Assembly: GCF_026339955.1 (NCBI RefSeq)
Contig: NZ_JAPEPW010000001.1
Coordinates: forward strand, 4,397,001 to 4,461,000
DNA: 64,000 nt
DNA from: Streptomyces sp. NBC_01549
GTDB taxonomy: Bacteria; Actinomycetota; Actinomycetes; Streptomycetales; Streptomycetaceae
Direction: 5' to 3'
Shown here: piece after piece, positions 51,708 to 60,560 of the stretch
Layout: the number at the start of each line of letters is the position of its first letter
Numbering within the stretch: the stretch's first letter is position 1
Notes under the pieces: generated by a model
Told to the model about the DNA's origin: nothing
The model's database searches: none
The model's input: only the letters and a program-made list of their open reading frames with translations
Made by a program: the position numbers and the translations under genes

Positions 51708-51832
51708 CGGGCATTAATCAAGCCCTCAACCAGATGTCGAGACCGGATCGTGATGAATCGGGCTCAGGAGGGCACCGTGGGAGGAGGGGCCGGTCCCGCC
51801 CGGCTGTCAGTTCTCACCGGTACCTTCGGATC

Positions 51833-54097
51833 ATGTCCAATCAGGTGGGGAACCGGCAGACACAGCTGGCGGTTGTCGAGGGCGTGCTCGAGCGGATCAC
51901 GTACGCCAACGAGGAGAACGGGTACACGGTCGCCCGGGTGGACACCGGCCGCGGCGCCGGCGACCTGCTCACCGTCGTGGGCGCACTCCTCGGTGCCCAG
52001 GTGGGGGAATCGCTCCGGATGGAGGGCCGCTGGGGCTCCCACCCGCAGTACGGCAAGCAGTTCACGGTGGAGAACTACACGACCGTCCTCCCCGCCACCG
52101 TCCAGGGCATCCGCCGCTACCTCGGCTCCGGCCTCGTCAAGGGCATCGGCCCGATCTTCGCCGACCGCATCACCCAGCACTTCGGGCTGGACACGCTCCA
52201 GATCATCGAGGAGGAGCCGAAGCGGCTCATCGAGGTCCCCGGCCTCGGTCCCAAGCGCACCAAGAAGATCGCCGAGGCCTGGGAGGAGCAGAAGGCGATC
52301 AAGGAGGTCATGCTCTTCCTCCAGACCGTCGAGGTGTCGACGTCGATCGCGGTGCGCATCTACAAGAAGTACGGCGACGCGTCGATCTCGGTCGTCAAGA
52401 ACCAGCCCTACCGCCTGGCCGCCGACGTCTGGGGCATCGGCTTCCTCACCGCCGACAAGATGGCCCAGTCCGTCGGCATCCCGCACGACAGCCCCGAGCG
52501 GGTCAAGGCGGGCCTGCAGTACGCCCTGTCGCAGTCCGCCGACCAGGGCCACTGCTTCCTCCCCGAGGAGCAACTGATCGCGGACGCGGTGAAGTTGCTC
52601 CAGGTGGACACGGGCCTGGTCATCGAGTGCCTGGCCGAACTGGCGGAGCCGACCGTGGACGAGAACGAACCCGGTGGCGTACGGGAGCCGGGCGTCGTAC
52701 GCGAGAGGGTCCCCGGTCCCGACGGCGGCCCCGAGACGGTCACGGCCGTCTACCTGGTCCCCTTCCATCGCGCCGAACTCTCCCTCTCGGCCCAGCTGTT
52801 GCGCCTCCTGCGCACCACCGAGGACCGCATGCCCGGTTTCCACGACGTGGCCTGGGACAAGGCACTGACCTGGCTGAAGGGGCGTACGGGCGCGGAGTTG
52901 GCGCCCGGGCAGGAGGAGGCCGTACGGCTGGCGCTGACCAAGAAGGTCGCGGTGCTCACCGGGGGCCCCGGCTGCGGCAAGTCGTTCACGGTCCGCTCGA
53001 TCGTGGAGCTGGCGCGCGCCAAGCGGGCGAAGGTGGTGCTCGCGGCGCCGACGGGCCGCGCCGCCAAGCGACTCGCCGAGCTGACCGGAGCGGACGCGTC
53101 CACCGTGCACCGGCTCCTGGAGCTCAGGCCGGGCGGTGACGCGGCGTACGACAAGGAACGACCGCTGGACGCCGACCTGGTGGTCGTGGACGAGGCCTCC
53201 ATGCTCGACCTCCTCCTCGCCAACAAGCTGGTCAAGGCGGTGCCGCCGGGCGCCCACCTGCTGTTCGTCGGAGACGTCGACCAGCTCCCCAGCGTCGGTG
53301 CCGGCGAGGTCCTGCGCGACCTGCTCGCCGACCAGAGCCCCATCCCCTCGGTCCGGCTGACCCAGGTCTTCCGCCAGGCCCAGCAGTCCGGAGTGGTGAC
53401 GAACGCGCACCGGATCAACTCGGGTCAACACCCCGTCACCGACGGCATGAAGGACTTCTTCCTCTTCGTCGAGGACGAGACCGAGGAGGCCGGGCGGCTC
53501 ACCGTCGATGTGGCGGCACGGCGGATTCCGGCCAAGTTCGGGCTCGACCCGCGCCGGGACATCCAGGTGCTGGCCCCCATGCACCGCGGCCCGGCGGGCG
53601 CGGGCACCCTCAACGGCCTGTTGCAGCAGGCGATCACGCCAGGCCGCCCCGACCTCCCCGAAAAACGCTTCGGCGGCCGTGTCTTCCGGGTCGGCGACAA
53701 GGTGACCCAGATCCGCAACAACTACGAAAAAGGCGAGAACGGCGTCTTCAACGGCACCGTGGGTGTGGTCACCTCGCTCGACTCCGAGGAGCAGCGTCTG
53801 ACGGTGCTGACGGACGAGGACGAGGAAGTTCCCTACGACTTCGACGAACTCGACGAGCTGGCCCACGCGTACGCGGTGACGATCCACCGCTCCCAGGGCA
53901 GCGAATATCCCGCGGTGGTGATTCCGGTCACCACCGGCGCGTGGATGATGCTCCAGCGCAATCTGCTCTATACGGCGGTCACCCGGGCGAAGAAGCTGGT
54001 CGTCCTGGTCGGCTCCCGCAAGGCGATCGGCCAGGCGGTCCGCACGGTGTCGGCGGGCCGCCGCTGCACGTCCCTCGCCTACCGCCTCGCCACGTGA
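51833..54097 (+). CDS. recD2: RecD2-type ATP-dependent DNA helicase
   Basis: 754 residues. An N-terminal OB-like region and helix-hairpin-helix segments (GSGLVKGIGPIFADRI, VPGLGPKRTKKIAEAWEEQ) precede the SF1B motor. Motor motifs are Walker A GGPGCGKS near 377, VVVDEASMLD (motif II), GDVDQLPSVGAGEV (motif III) and the C-terminal VTIHRSQGSEYPAVVIP and YTAVTRAKKLV (motifs V-VI). It is a 5'-3' helicase of replication-fork and repair processes that works without RecBC. ATG 51833. It stands alone between divergent rbsR and citrate synthase. Confidence 0.92.
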   Translation: MSNQVGNRQTQLAVVEGVLERITYANEENGYTVARVDTGRGAGDLLTVVGALLGAQVGESLRMEGRWGSHPQYGKQFTVENYTTVLPATVQGIRRYLGSGLVKGIGPIFADRITQHFGLDTLQIIEEEPKRLIEVPGLGPKRTKKIAEAWEEQKAIKEVMLFLQTVEVSTSIAVRIYKKYGDASISVVKNQPYRLAADVWGIGFLTADKMAQSVGIPHDSPERVKAGLQYALSQSADQGHCFLPEEQLIADAVKLLQVDTGLVIECLAELAEPTVDENEPGGVREPGVVRERVPGPDGGPETVTAVYLVPFHRAELSLSAQLLRLLRTTEDRMPGFHDVAWDKALTWLKGRTGAELAPGQEEAVRLALTKKVAVLTGGPGCGKSFTVRSIVELARAKRAKVVLAAPTGRAAKRLAELTGADASTVHRLLELRPGGDAAYDKERPLDADLVVVDEASMLDLLLANKLVKAVPPGAHLLFVGDVDQLPSVGAGEVLRDLLADQSPIPSVRLTQVFRQAQQSGVVTNAHRINSGQHPVTDGMKDFFLFVEDETEEAGRLTVDVAARRIPAKFGLDPRRDIQVLAPMHRGPAGAGTLNGLLQQAITPGRPDLPEKRFGGRVFRVGDKVTQIRNNYEKGENGVFNGTVGVVTSLDSEEQRLTVLTDEDEEVPYDFDELDELAHAYAVTIHRSQGSEYPAVVIPVTTGAWMMLQRNLLYTAVTRAKKLVVLVGSRKAIGQAVRTVSAGRRCTSLAYRLAT

Positions 54098-54117
54098 CGG
54101 ACCCGGGCGAACACCGG

Positions 54118-54153
54118 GCGCCCCGAGGCCTTTCCCGAGGCTTTTAGGGGCGC
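54118..54153 (+). terminator. Hairpin after recD2
   Basis: GCGCCCC (54118-54124) pairs with GGGGCGC (54147-54153) around a loop containing a T-rich CTTTTA. It lies 20 bp beyond the helicase stop and overlaps the start of the intergenic repeat. Confidence 0.45.
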
Positions 54154-54240
54154 GGGGAACTGCGCGACCAGCCCCCACCGGCCCGCGGCTGAAAAGGACG
54201 CCCAACGGGGTCCGGGGCGGAGCCCGGGGGGATGGGACAC
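54149..54240. repeat. Second copy of the Streptomyces intergenic repeat
   Basis: GGCGCGGGGAACTGCGCGAC and the next three bases (54149-54171) are the exact reverse complement of 36791-36813. GGTCCGGGGCGGAGCCCGGGG near 54209 is the companion hairpin phrase. It lies between recD2 and the citrate synthase promoter region. Confidence 0.75.
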
Positions 54241-54479
54241 CCTTCGACACCCACCCCCACCGCAGGCATCACAAAAAATGATCGATCAAACGAGTCGCAA
54301 AGGTCACACAGCACTTCCGGAACCAGGGCGAAGGGGGGCAGGATGAGCAGGTTGGCGGCACTGAGTGCCGCCGATAGGCCCAATGGTCGACCCCGAGTGC
54401 ACTCTCCAGGGCCAAATGGGGGATGGTAGAGACAGTCAGGGCACCTCGAAGAAGAGGCACAACGTCGGTGAGGGATGAC

Positions 54480-55769
54480 GTGAGCGACAACTCTGTAGTA
54501 CTGCGGTACGGCGATGGCGAGTACACCTACCCGGTGATCGACAGCACCGTCGGCGACAAGGGCTTCGACATCGGGAAGCTCCGCGCTCAGACCGGGCTGG
54601 TGACGCTGGACAGCGGGTACGGCAACACCGCCGCGTATAAATCCGCGATCACCTACCTCGACGGTGAGCAGGGCATCCTCCGGTACCGCGGCTACCCGAT
54701 CGAGCAGCTGGCCGAGCGCTCCACCTTCCTTGAGGTGGCCTCTCTGCTGATCAACGGCGAACTGCCGAACGTGGACGAGCTCTCCACCTTCAAGAACGAG
54801 ATCACGCAGCACACCCTGCTGCACGAGGACGTCAAGCGCTTCTTCCAGGGCTTCCCGCGCGACGCCCACCCGATGGCGATGCTGTCGTCGGTGGTCAGTG
54901 CCCTGTCGACGTTCTACCAGGACAGCCACAACCCGTTCGACGAGAAGCAGCGTCACCTCTCGACGATCCGCCTTCTCGCCAAGCTTCCGACGATCGCGGC
55001 GTACGCCTACAAGAAGTCGATCGGTCACCCCTTCGTCTACCCGCGCAACGACCTCGGGTACGTCGAGAACTTCCTGCGCATGACCTTCTCGGTCCCCGCC
55101 CAGGACTACGAGCTCGACCCGGTCGTCGTCGCCGCGCTCGACAAGCTGCTCATCCTGCACGCGGACCACGAGCAGAACTGTTCGACCTCCACCGTGCGCC
55201 TGGTGGGCTCGTCGCAGGCGAACATGTTCGCGTCGATCTCCGCCGGCATCAGCGCGCTGTGGGGCCCCTTGCACGGTGGCGCCAACCAGTCCGTGCTGGA
55301 GATGCTGGAGGGCATCCAGGCCTCCGGCGGCGATGTCGACTCCTTCATCCGCAAGGTGAAGAACAAGGAGGACGGCGTCCGCCTGATGGGCTTCGGCCAC
55401 CGCGTCTACAAGAACTTCGACCCCCGGGCGAAGATCATCAAGGCGGCGGCGCACGACGTCCTCTCGGCGCTCGGCAAGTCCGACGAGCTGCTGGACATCG
55501 CGCTCAAGCTGGAGGAGCACGCGCTCTCCGACGACTACTTCGTCTCGCGCAGCCTCTACCCGAACGTGGACTTCTACACGGGCCTGATCTACCGCGCCAT
55601 GGGCTTCCCGACCGAGATGTTCACGGTCCTGTTCGCCCTCGGCCGCCTTCCGGGCTGGATCGCCCAGTGGCACGAGATGATCAAGGAGCCCGGCTCCCGC
55701 ATCGGCCGCCCGCGCCAGATCTACACGGGAGTCGTCGAGCGCGACTTCGTCCCGGTCGAGGCCCGCTAG
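54480..55769 (+). CDS. citA: Citrate synthase
   Basis: 429 residues; condenses oxaloacetate and acetyl-CoA, entry step of the citric-acid cycle. It is very like S. coelicolor CitA as remembered. Catalytic and substrate residues appear in WGPLHGGANQ (His), MGFGHRVYKNFDPR (His and Arg) and SLYPNVDFYTG (Asp). Hexameric type II enzymes have this length. GTG 54480 is chosen (protein MSDNSVVLRYG), with GAGGG upstream; GTG 54468 is in frame. A palindrome TGATCGATCA at 54279-54288 lies in the A/T-rich promoter region. Confidence 0.95.
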   Translation: MSDNSVVLRYGDGEYTYPVIDSTVGDKGFDIGKLRAQTGLVTLDSGYGNTAAYKSAITYLDGEQGILRYRGYPIEQLAERSTFLEVASLLINGELPNVDELSTFKNEITQHTLLHEDVKRFFQGFPRDAHPMAMLSSVVSALSTFYQDSHNPFDEKQRHLSTIRLLAKLPTIAAYAYKKSIGHPFVYPRNDLGYVENFLRMTFSVPAQDYELDPVVVAALDKLLILHADHEQNCSTSTVRLVGSSQANMFASISAGISALWGPLHGGANQSVLEMLEGIQASGGDVDSFIRKVKNKEDGVRLMGFGHRVYKNFDPRAKIIKAAAHDVLSALGKSDELLDIALKLEEHALSDDYFVSRSLYPNVDFYTGLIYRAMGFPTEMFTVLFALGRLPGWIAQWHEMIKEPGSRIGRPRQIYTGVVERDFVPVEAR

Positions 55770-55816
55770 GCCCAGGTTACTTACGGTGCCCTACGGCGAG
55801 TGAGCCGAAGGGGCGC

Positions 55817-55890
55817 GCCGGTGTCGAGACGGTGAACGCGCGGAGGCCCGACGAAGGAGGGTCGAGCACGATCGCCGTCTCGACACCGGC
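55817..55890 (+). terminator. Long-armed terminator downstream of citA
   Basis: GCCGGTGTCGAGACGG (55817-55832) and CCGTCTCGACACCGGC (55875-55890) pair perfectly over 16 bp. A 42-nt loop separates them and TTTTG follows. It begins 48 bp after the citA stop. Confidence 0.7.
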
Positions 55891-55930
55891 TTTTGCGCCC
55901 CGGAGGCGAACCGAGCCCTCGAAAGAAAAC

Positions 55931-55983
55931 GGAAAGCGCCCTGCTACCGGTCCCCCCACGGGCCGGCAGTCAGGGCGCTTTCC
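55931..55983. terminator. Second, probably bidirectional terminator
   Basis: GGAAAGCGCCCTG (55931-55943) pairs with CAGGGCGCTTTCC (55971-55983), and an inner CCGG-rich hairpin extends the structure. T-rich sequence follows on both strands (TTGTCC on plus, GTTTTCTTTC on minus). With the preceding hairpin it makes a tandem stop for citA. Confidence 0.75.
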
Positions 55984-56487
55984 TTGTCCCGGTGCGGATT
56001 CCCCCCACGGGATCCGGCCGGGCGTCTGTGGGACAGCGCCTGAATCGCTACGAGCGTGCTGACGCCTTGCTCCCGGCCGACCGGGCTGACCGGACCGGCC
56101 GTGAGCAGAACGAGCAAAACTCTCTGTACTACTGCGGTGCTTATGTACTGCTGGGTTGCGGTCTGCCGGGACCCGTACCAACGGGAGGGCCGCTCAAAGC
56201 TCCCCGATGCACGTGCCCCGGCAACGCAGTTCCGGGAACGTCCCCCAAGACATCCCCAGATGTCAGAGACGCCCCCCAAGACGTCTCTGGCATCGCCAAC
56301 TTAGACTCACGAACCCCTTCGATGGTTACGTTCACATCACTGTGATCTGCGTCTCTTGCGTATGTCCTGAAGATACGCAAGAGCCTGATATGACAAATCG
56401 AGACCCAAGCGTAAGGAAGATGCGCGAGCCTTGTGAAGAGCTTATGTGAGGCTCCCGTTGGACTCTAGGGGGACTCTTACCCCGCCG
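55984..56487. other. Gene-free stretch with several hairpins between citA and copA
   Basis: No convincing gene. The less GC-rich part holds three inverted repeats: GACAT/ATGTC at 56249-56264, CAGAGACG/CGTCTCTG at 56264-56289 and CTCTTGCGTAT/ATACGCAAGAG at 56353-56383 (11-bp arms, 9-nt loop). The phrase CCCCCAAGAC occurs twice. The last hairpin lies about 105 bp downstream of the minus-strand copA stop and may terminate it. The cluster could also be a small RNA or regulator-binding region. Confidence 0.5.
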
Positions 56488-58770
56488 TCATGAGAATGTC
56501 CTGAGTCGAAGGCTGTTCGTCACCACGAACACCGACGAGAAGGCCATGGCGGCCCCCGCGATCATCGGGTTGAGAAGTCCGGCGGCGGCGAGCGGCAGCG
56601 CCGCCACGTTGTATCCGAACGCCCACACCAGGTTCCCCTTGATCGTGGACAGGGTCCTGCGCGACAGCCGGATCGCGTCCGCCGCCACCCGCAGATCCCC
56701 CCGGACCAGCGTCAGATCGCTCGCCTCGATCGCCGCGTCCGTGCCCGTCCCCATGGCGAGGCCCAGGTCGGCGGTGGCGAGCGCCGCCGCGTCGTTCACC
56801 CCGTCGCCGACCATCGCCACGGTCCGCCCCTCGCTCTGCAGGCGCTTGACGACCGCGACCTTGTCCTCGGGCAGCACCTCGGCGATCACCTCTCCGGGGT
56901 CGATGCCGACGGCACGCGCCACGGACCGGGCGACCGCCCGGTTGTCCCCGGTCAGCAGGACCGGTGTGAGCCCCAGGGCGCGCAGTGCGCGCACCGCTTC
57001 GGCGCTGCTCTCCTTGATCGCGTCGGCGACGGTCAGGACACCGAGTGCCAGGCCGTCCCGGGTGACCACGACGGCCGTACGTCCCTCCGCCTCCGCTTCG
57101 GCCTTGGCGCGGGCCAGCGCCTCGGGGAGCTCGCCCTCGTGGAGCCGCCCCACCTGGACGTCGTGACCCTCCACGCGCCCGCGTACGCCGAGCCCGGGGA
57201 CGTTCTCGAAGTGCTCCACCGGGGGAAGGTCACCAGTCCGCTCCTGAGCGCCCGCGGCGATCGCCCGGGCCACCGGATGCTCGGAGGCGTGTTCCAGGGC
57301 GCCTGCGAGCCGCAGGAGCTCCTTTTCGTCGGTGTCGGCGATGACGTGGACCTCCCGCAGCGTCATCCGTCCCGTCGTCACCGTGCCGGTCTTGTCCAGG
57401 ACGACCGTGTCGACGCGGCGCGTGGACTCCAGGACCTCGGGGCCCTTGATGAGGATGCCGAGTTGCGCGCCCCGGCCCGTGCCGACCATCAGGGCGGTCG
57501 GGGTCGCGAGGCCGAGGGCGCACGGGCAGGCGATGATCAGCACCGCGACGGCCGCGGTGAAGGCGGCGACCGTGTCGCCCGTGACGCCGAGCCACACCCC
57601 GAAGGTGCCGAGCGCGATCACCAGCACCACCGGCACGAAGATCCCGGAGATCCGGTCGGCGAGGCGCTGCACCTCTGCCTTGCCGTTCTGCGCGTCCTCG
57701 ACGAGCCGGGCCATCCGCGCGAGCTGGGTGTCGGCGCCGACCCGGGTCGCCTCGACGACGAGCCGTCCGCCGGCGTTCACGGTCGCGCCGGTGACGGCGG
57801 AACCCACCGTCACGTCCACCGGCACCGACTCGCCCGTCAGCATGGAGGCGTCGACGGCGGAGGAACCCTCCACCACCGTTCCGTCGGTGGCGATCTTCTC
57901 GCCGGGCCGTACGACGAAACGGTCGCCCGTCGCCAGCCGCGAGACCGGGATACGGACCTCGCGGCCGCCCCGTAGCACCACGACGTCCTTGGCCCCCAGC
58001 TCCATCAGCGCCCGCAGCGCGGCTCCGGCCCGCCGCTTGGAGCGGGCCTCCAGGTAGCGGCCGAGGAGGATGAACGCGACGACACCCGCGGCGACTTCGA
58101 GATAGATCGTCGAGGACCCCTCCGTACGCGAGACGGTGAGGTCGAAGCCGTGCCGCATGCCCGGCATGCCCGCGTGTCCCCAGAACAGCGCCCACAGGGA
58201 CCAGCCGAAGGCCGCGAGCGTGCCGACCGAGACGAGGGTGTCCATGGTGGCCGCGCCGTGCCGCGCGTTGGTGAACGCGGCCCGGTGGAAGGGCAGCGCC
58301 CCCCAGACCACGACGGGCGCGGCGAGCGTCAGCGAGAGCCACTGCCAGTTGTCGAACTGCAGCGCCGGGACCATCGACATCAGGACGACGGGGAGGGCGA
58401 GCAGGGCCGAGACGACGAGCCGTTCGCGCAGGGAGACGAGTTCGGGGTCCACGCCGGCGTCGACATCGGTGGCCGCTTCGGGTGTCTCGGGGCGCGGCGG
58501 CGGGGGTTCCGCGGCCGTGTATCCCGTCTTCACCACGGTGGCGATGAGGTCGGCGACCTGTACCCCCACCGGGTAGGAGACCTTGGCCTTCTCCGTCGCG
58601 AAGTTGACCGTGGCGGTGACGCCGTCCATGCGGTTGAGCTTCTTCTCGACGCGGGCCGCACAAGAGGCGCAGGTCATTCCGCCGATGGTGAGCTCCACCT
58701 CGGACGGGGCGGCTGTCGTGGTGGCCGGGCTCGTCTCGGCTATGGCCTGCTCGGGTACTGCGATGGTCAT
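56488..58770 (-). CDS. copA: Copper-exporting P-type ATPase
   Basis: 760 residues; P1B-type ATPase that exports Cu(I) across the membrane. The N-terminal heavy-metal domain has GMTCASCAARVEKKL. The transmembrane copper motif is CPC in IIACPCALGLATPTAL, the phosphorylation site is VLDKTGTVTTG, and the hinge is MVGDGVNDAAAL. ATG 58770 follows GGAG. The copZ chaperone gene lies 147 bp upstream on the same strand behind a CsoR-like operator, so both are probably copper-induced. Confidence 0.94.
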   Translation of the reverse strand: MTIAVPEQAIAETSPATTTAAPSEVELTIGGMTCASCAARVEKKLNRMDGVTATVNFATEKAKVSYPVGVQVADLIATVVKTGYTAAEPPPPRPETPEAATDVDAGVDPELVSLRERLVVSALLALPVVLMSMVPALQFDNWQWLSLTLAAPVVVWGALPFHRAAFTNARHGAATMDTLVSVGTLAAFGWSLWALFWGHAGMPGMRHGFDLTVSRTEGSSTIYLEVAAGVVAFILLGRYLEARSKRRAGAALRALMELGAKDVVVLRGGREVRIPVSRLATGDRFVVRPGEKIATDGTVVEGSSAVDASMLTGESVPVDVTVGSAVTGATVNAGGRLVVEATRVGADTQLARMARLVEDAQNGKAEVQRLADRISGIFVPVVLVIALGTFGVWLGVTGDTVAAFTAAVAVLIIACPCALGLATPTALMVGTGRGAQLGILIKGPEVLESTRRVDTVVLDKTGTVTTGRMTLREVHVIADTDEKELLRLAGALEHASEHPVARAIAAGAQERTGDLPPVEHFENVPGLGVRGRVEGHDVQVGRLHEGELPEALARAKAEAEAEGRTAVVVTRDGLALGVLTVADAIKESSAEAVRALRALGLTPVLLTGDNRAVARSVARAVGIDPGEVIAEVLPEDKVAVVKRLQSEGRTVAMVGDGVNDAAALATADLGLAMGTGTDAAIEASDLTLVRGDLRVAADAIRLSRRTLSTIKGNLVWAFGYNVAALPLAAAGLLNPMIAGAAMAFSSVFVVTNSLRLRTFS

Positions 58771-58917
58771 GGTCGGGCTCCAGGGAATGAGCCGGGCCGT
58801 ACGGAGCCAGTATCAGCTGGTCGGTACGGCCCGGTGTGGAGAGCTGCGTGAAGCGCTGGGTGGCGCGGGGCGAACGGGTGGCGCGGGAGAACGACTGGTG
58901 AGTGTGAGGCCGGTGAC

Positions 58918-59157
58918 TCAGGCCTTGCCGGCGAGCTCGAAGCCCGCCTCGTCGACGGCGGCGCGCACGGCCTCTTCGTCGAGCGGTGCCGCGGAGACCA
59001 CGGTCACCTCGCCGGTGGCGGCGACGGCCTTCACCGAGGTGACACCGGCGATCTCGGCGATCTCGCCGGAGACGGAGCCCTCACAGTGCCCGCAGCTCAT
59101 TCCGCTCACCTGGTAGACGGTCGTGACGGAAGCCGGGGTGTCGGTCTGCGCGGTCAT
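58918..59157 (-). CDS. copZ: Copper chaperone
   Basis: 79-residue heavy-metal-associated domain with the Cu(I) site GMSCGHCEGSV and a ferredoxin-like fold pattern ending in AAVDEAGFELAG. It delivers copper to CopA, and possibly to CsoR, in the cytoplasm. ATG 59157 has GAGGAG upstream. The CsoR-like palindrome lies 59 bp upstream of its start. It is followed by copA on the same strand. Confidence 0.94.
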   Translation of the reverse strand: MTAQTDTPASVTTVYQVSGMSCGHCEGSVSGEIAEIAGVTSVKAVAATGEVTVVSAAPLDEEAVRAAVDEAGFELAGKA

Positions 59158-59215
59158 GGCGTACTCCTCGTCGAGGCGTGTGGGGTCTGGGTGACTTGCT
59201 CAGATACCCAACACT

Positions 59216-59232
59216 ATACCCCTAGGGGGTAT
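59216..59232. promoter_or_regulatory. CsoR-type copper operator
   Basis: ATACCCCTAGGGGGTAT has 7-bp arms around TAG and fits the TACC..GGTA consensus reported for Streptomyces CsoR. It is upstream of copZ and also contains, on the minus strand, the TAG stop (59222-59224) of the PrsW-family gene. No csoR gene is in this window. Confidence 0.8.
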
Positions 59233-60172
59233 TTCTCCAAGCGTAGTCGCGGCGTGTCAGCGAACGCACCCAGCCGACCCCCGCGAGCGCGACGAGGACC
59301 AGGCCACCCACCGAGAACAGCGTGAAGAGATGCTTCTGCTCGTCGGTGGGCCCCGGCAGGTACCCCAGTCGGAACAGCGTCCGATCGAGCCCCGTCGTGG
59401 TCAGCCGCGCGACCAGCCAGAGCGCGATGCCGTGTGTCGAGTCCCACAGGGCGTGCAGCAGCGACACGCCGAGGTAGGCGCCCGCCACCGGGCCGGCGTA
59501 CTGGAAGCGTCCGTGCGGGGAGCGGTGCGTGAGCAGCACCGCTCCCGTGATCGCCGTCCACAGGCCGTGCCCGAAGGGGGCGAGCGGCCCGCGCAGGATC
59601 TCCGTCTCCAGCAGTGCGCGCAGATCCAGTCCCCTGAGGGAGGCGGCGGCGTTGAACGCGTACCCCGCGCTCTCCAGCGCCGCGAAGCCGAAGCCGACGC
59701 TCGCGCCGAGCACGAGACCGGCCCGCAGTCCGCGGATGCGGGGGTGGCGGCGCAGGACGAACACCAGCGCGGCCAGCTTCGCCGCCTCCTCGATCAGCCC
59801 GATGCCGACGCACCTCGACAGTGAGGGGTGGAGCAGGTGGTTCTCCATCGCCGAGGCGCCCAGCACCCCGAGGGTCCCGCCGGCCAGGAAGCAGCCGAGG
59901 ATCACCTGGACGCCGAGGTCGCGGCCGTGGCGCTCGTACGCCCAGAGCGTGAAGGCGACGGGCGCGAGGAAGCTGCCGAGCAGGATCAGGGTGGGCAGCG
60001 GCGTGGTGTTCCTCGTCGTGTACGTGACGATCGCCGTCAGCGTCCAGAGCGCGAGCCCGCCGCCCAGGCAGCGTCGCCACAGTCCGGTGCGGATCTGGGG
60101 GTACGACGGCGGGGGCTGCTGAGGTCCGGGAATGCGGGCCCGGGGCGCGCCGGGCGGCTGATTCTGGGTCAC
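59222..60172 (-). CDS. PrsW-family intramembrane metalloprotease
   Basis: 316 residues. A Pro-rich cytoplasmic N-terminus precedes eight or so membrane helices. PrsW signature residues are visible: EEAAK (IGLIEEAAKLAALVFVL), FGFAALESAGYAF, the His in LAPFGHGLWTAI, and HALWDSTHG. PrsW enzymes make site-1 cuts in anti-sigma factors in Bacillus; the actinobacterial substrate is unknown. GTG 60172 follows AAGGGG. Its stop codon lies inside the CsoR-like operator. Confidence 0.87.
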   Translation of the reverse strand: MTQNQPPGAPRARIPGPQQPPPSYPQIRTGLWRRCLGGGLALWTLTAIVTYTTRNTTPLPTLILLGSFLAPVAFTLWAYERHGRDLGVQVILGCFLAGGTLGVLGASAMENHLLHPSLSRCVGIGLIEEAAKLAALVFVLRRHPRIRGLRAGLVLGASVGFGFAALESAGYAFNAAASLRGLDLRALLETEILRGPLAPFGHGLWTAITGAVLLTHRSPHGRFQYAGPVAGAYLGVSLLHALWDSTHGIALWLVARLTTTGLDRTLFRLGYLPGPTDEQKHLFTLFSVGGLVLVALAGVGWVRSLTRRDYAWRNTP

Positions 60173-60560
60173 GGCTTGCCCCTTGGGCTCGGTCTGATTT
60201 AACCGAACCTTATGGCAAATGTCCGTAATGTCGCAGTATGGCGTACCCGGCCCCGGCCGGAGTGCGCTGGCCGCGCTCGATGGCCGGGGCGCCGTGTGTG
60301 GTCGGGGGGTTGGAGGCGAGCGTGGTCAGGGGGTGCGTGGCCAGGGGGCTGGGGTCGCGAACTCCCCGGGGCCGGCGGTGCGGTCCGCCGGGGTGAGTTC
60401 TCTGTGGCGGATCAGCGGCTCGAGAGAGCGGGACAGGACGTCCTTGCCCGAGGAAATGCGCGAGCCCGCGGCGGAAGATCGCGATCGGGACCGGAACGAC
60501 GTCGGCGCGCGGATAGCGTTCGCTCCGGAAGGGTGATTTTCGGGCGGAGGGGCTGGACGG
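60173..60560. other. Intergenic region between prsW-like and alcohol dehydrogenase genes
   Basis: No convincing gene. An A/T-rich segment near 60200-60215 is the likely divergent promoter area. Around 60297-60352 the phrase GTGG(T/C)C(A/G)GGGGG recurs three times as a degenerate repeat. Nothing else stands out. Confidence 0.45.
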
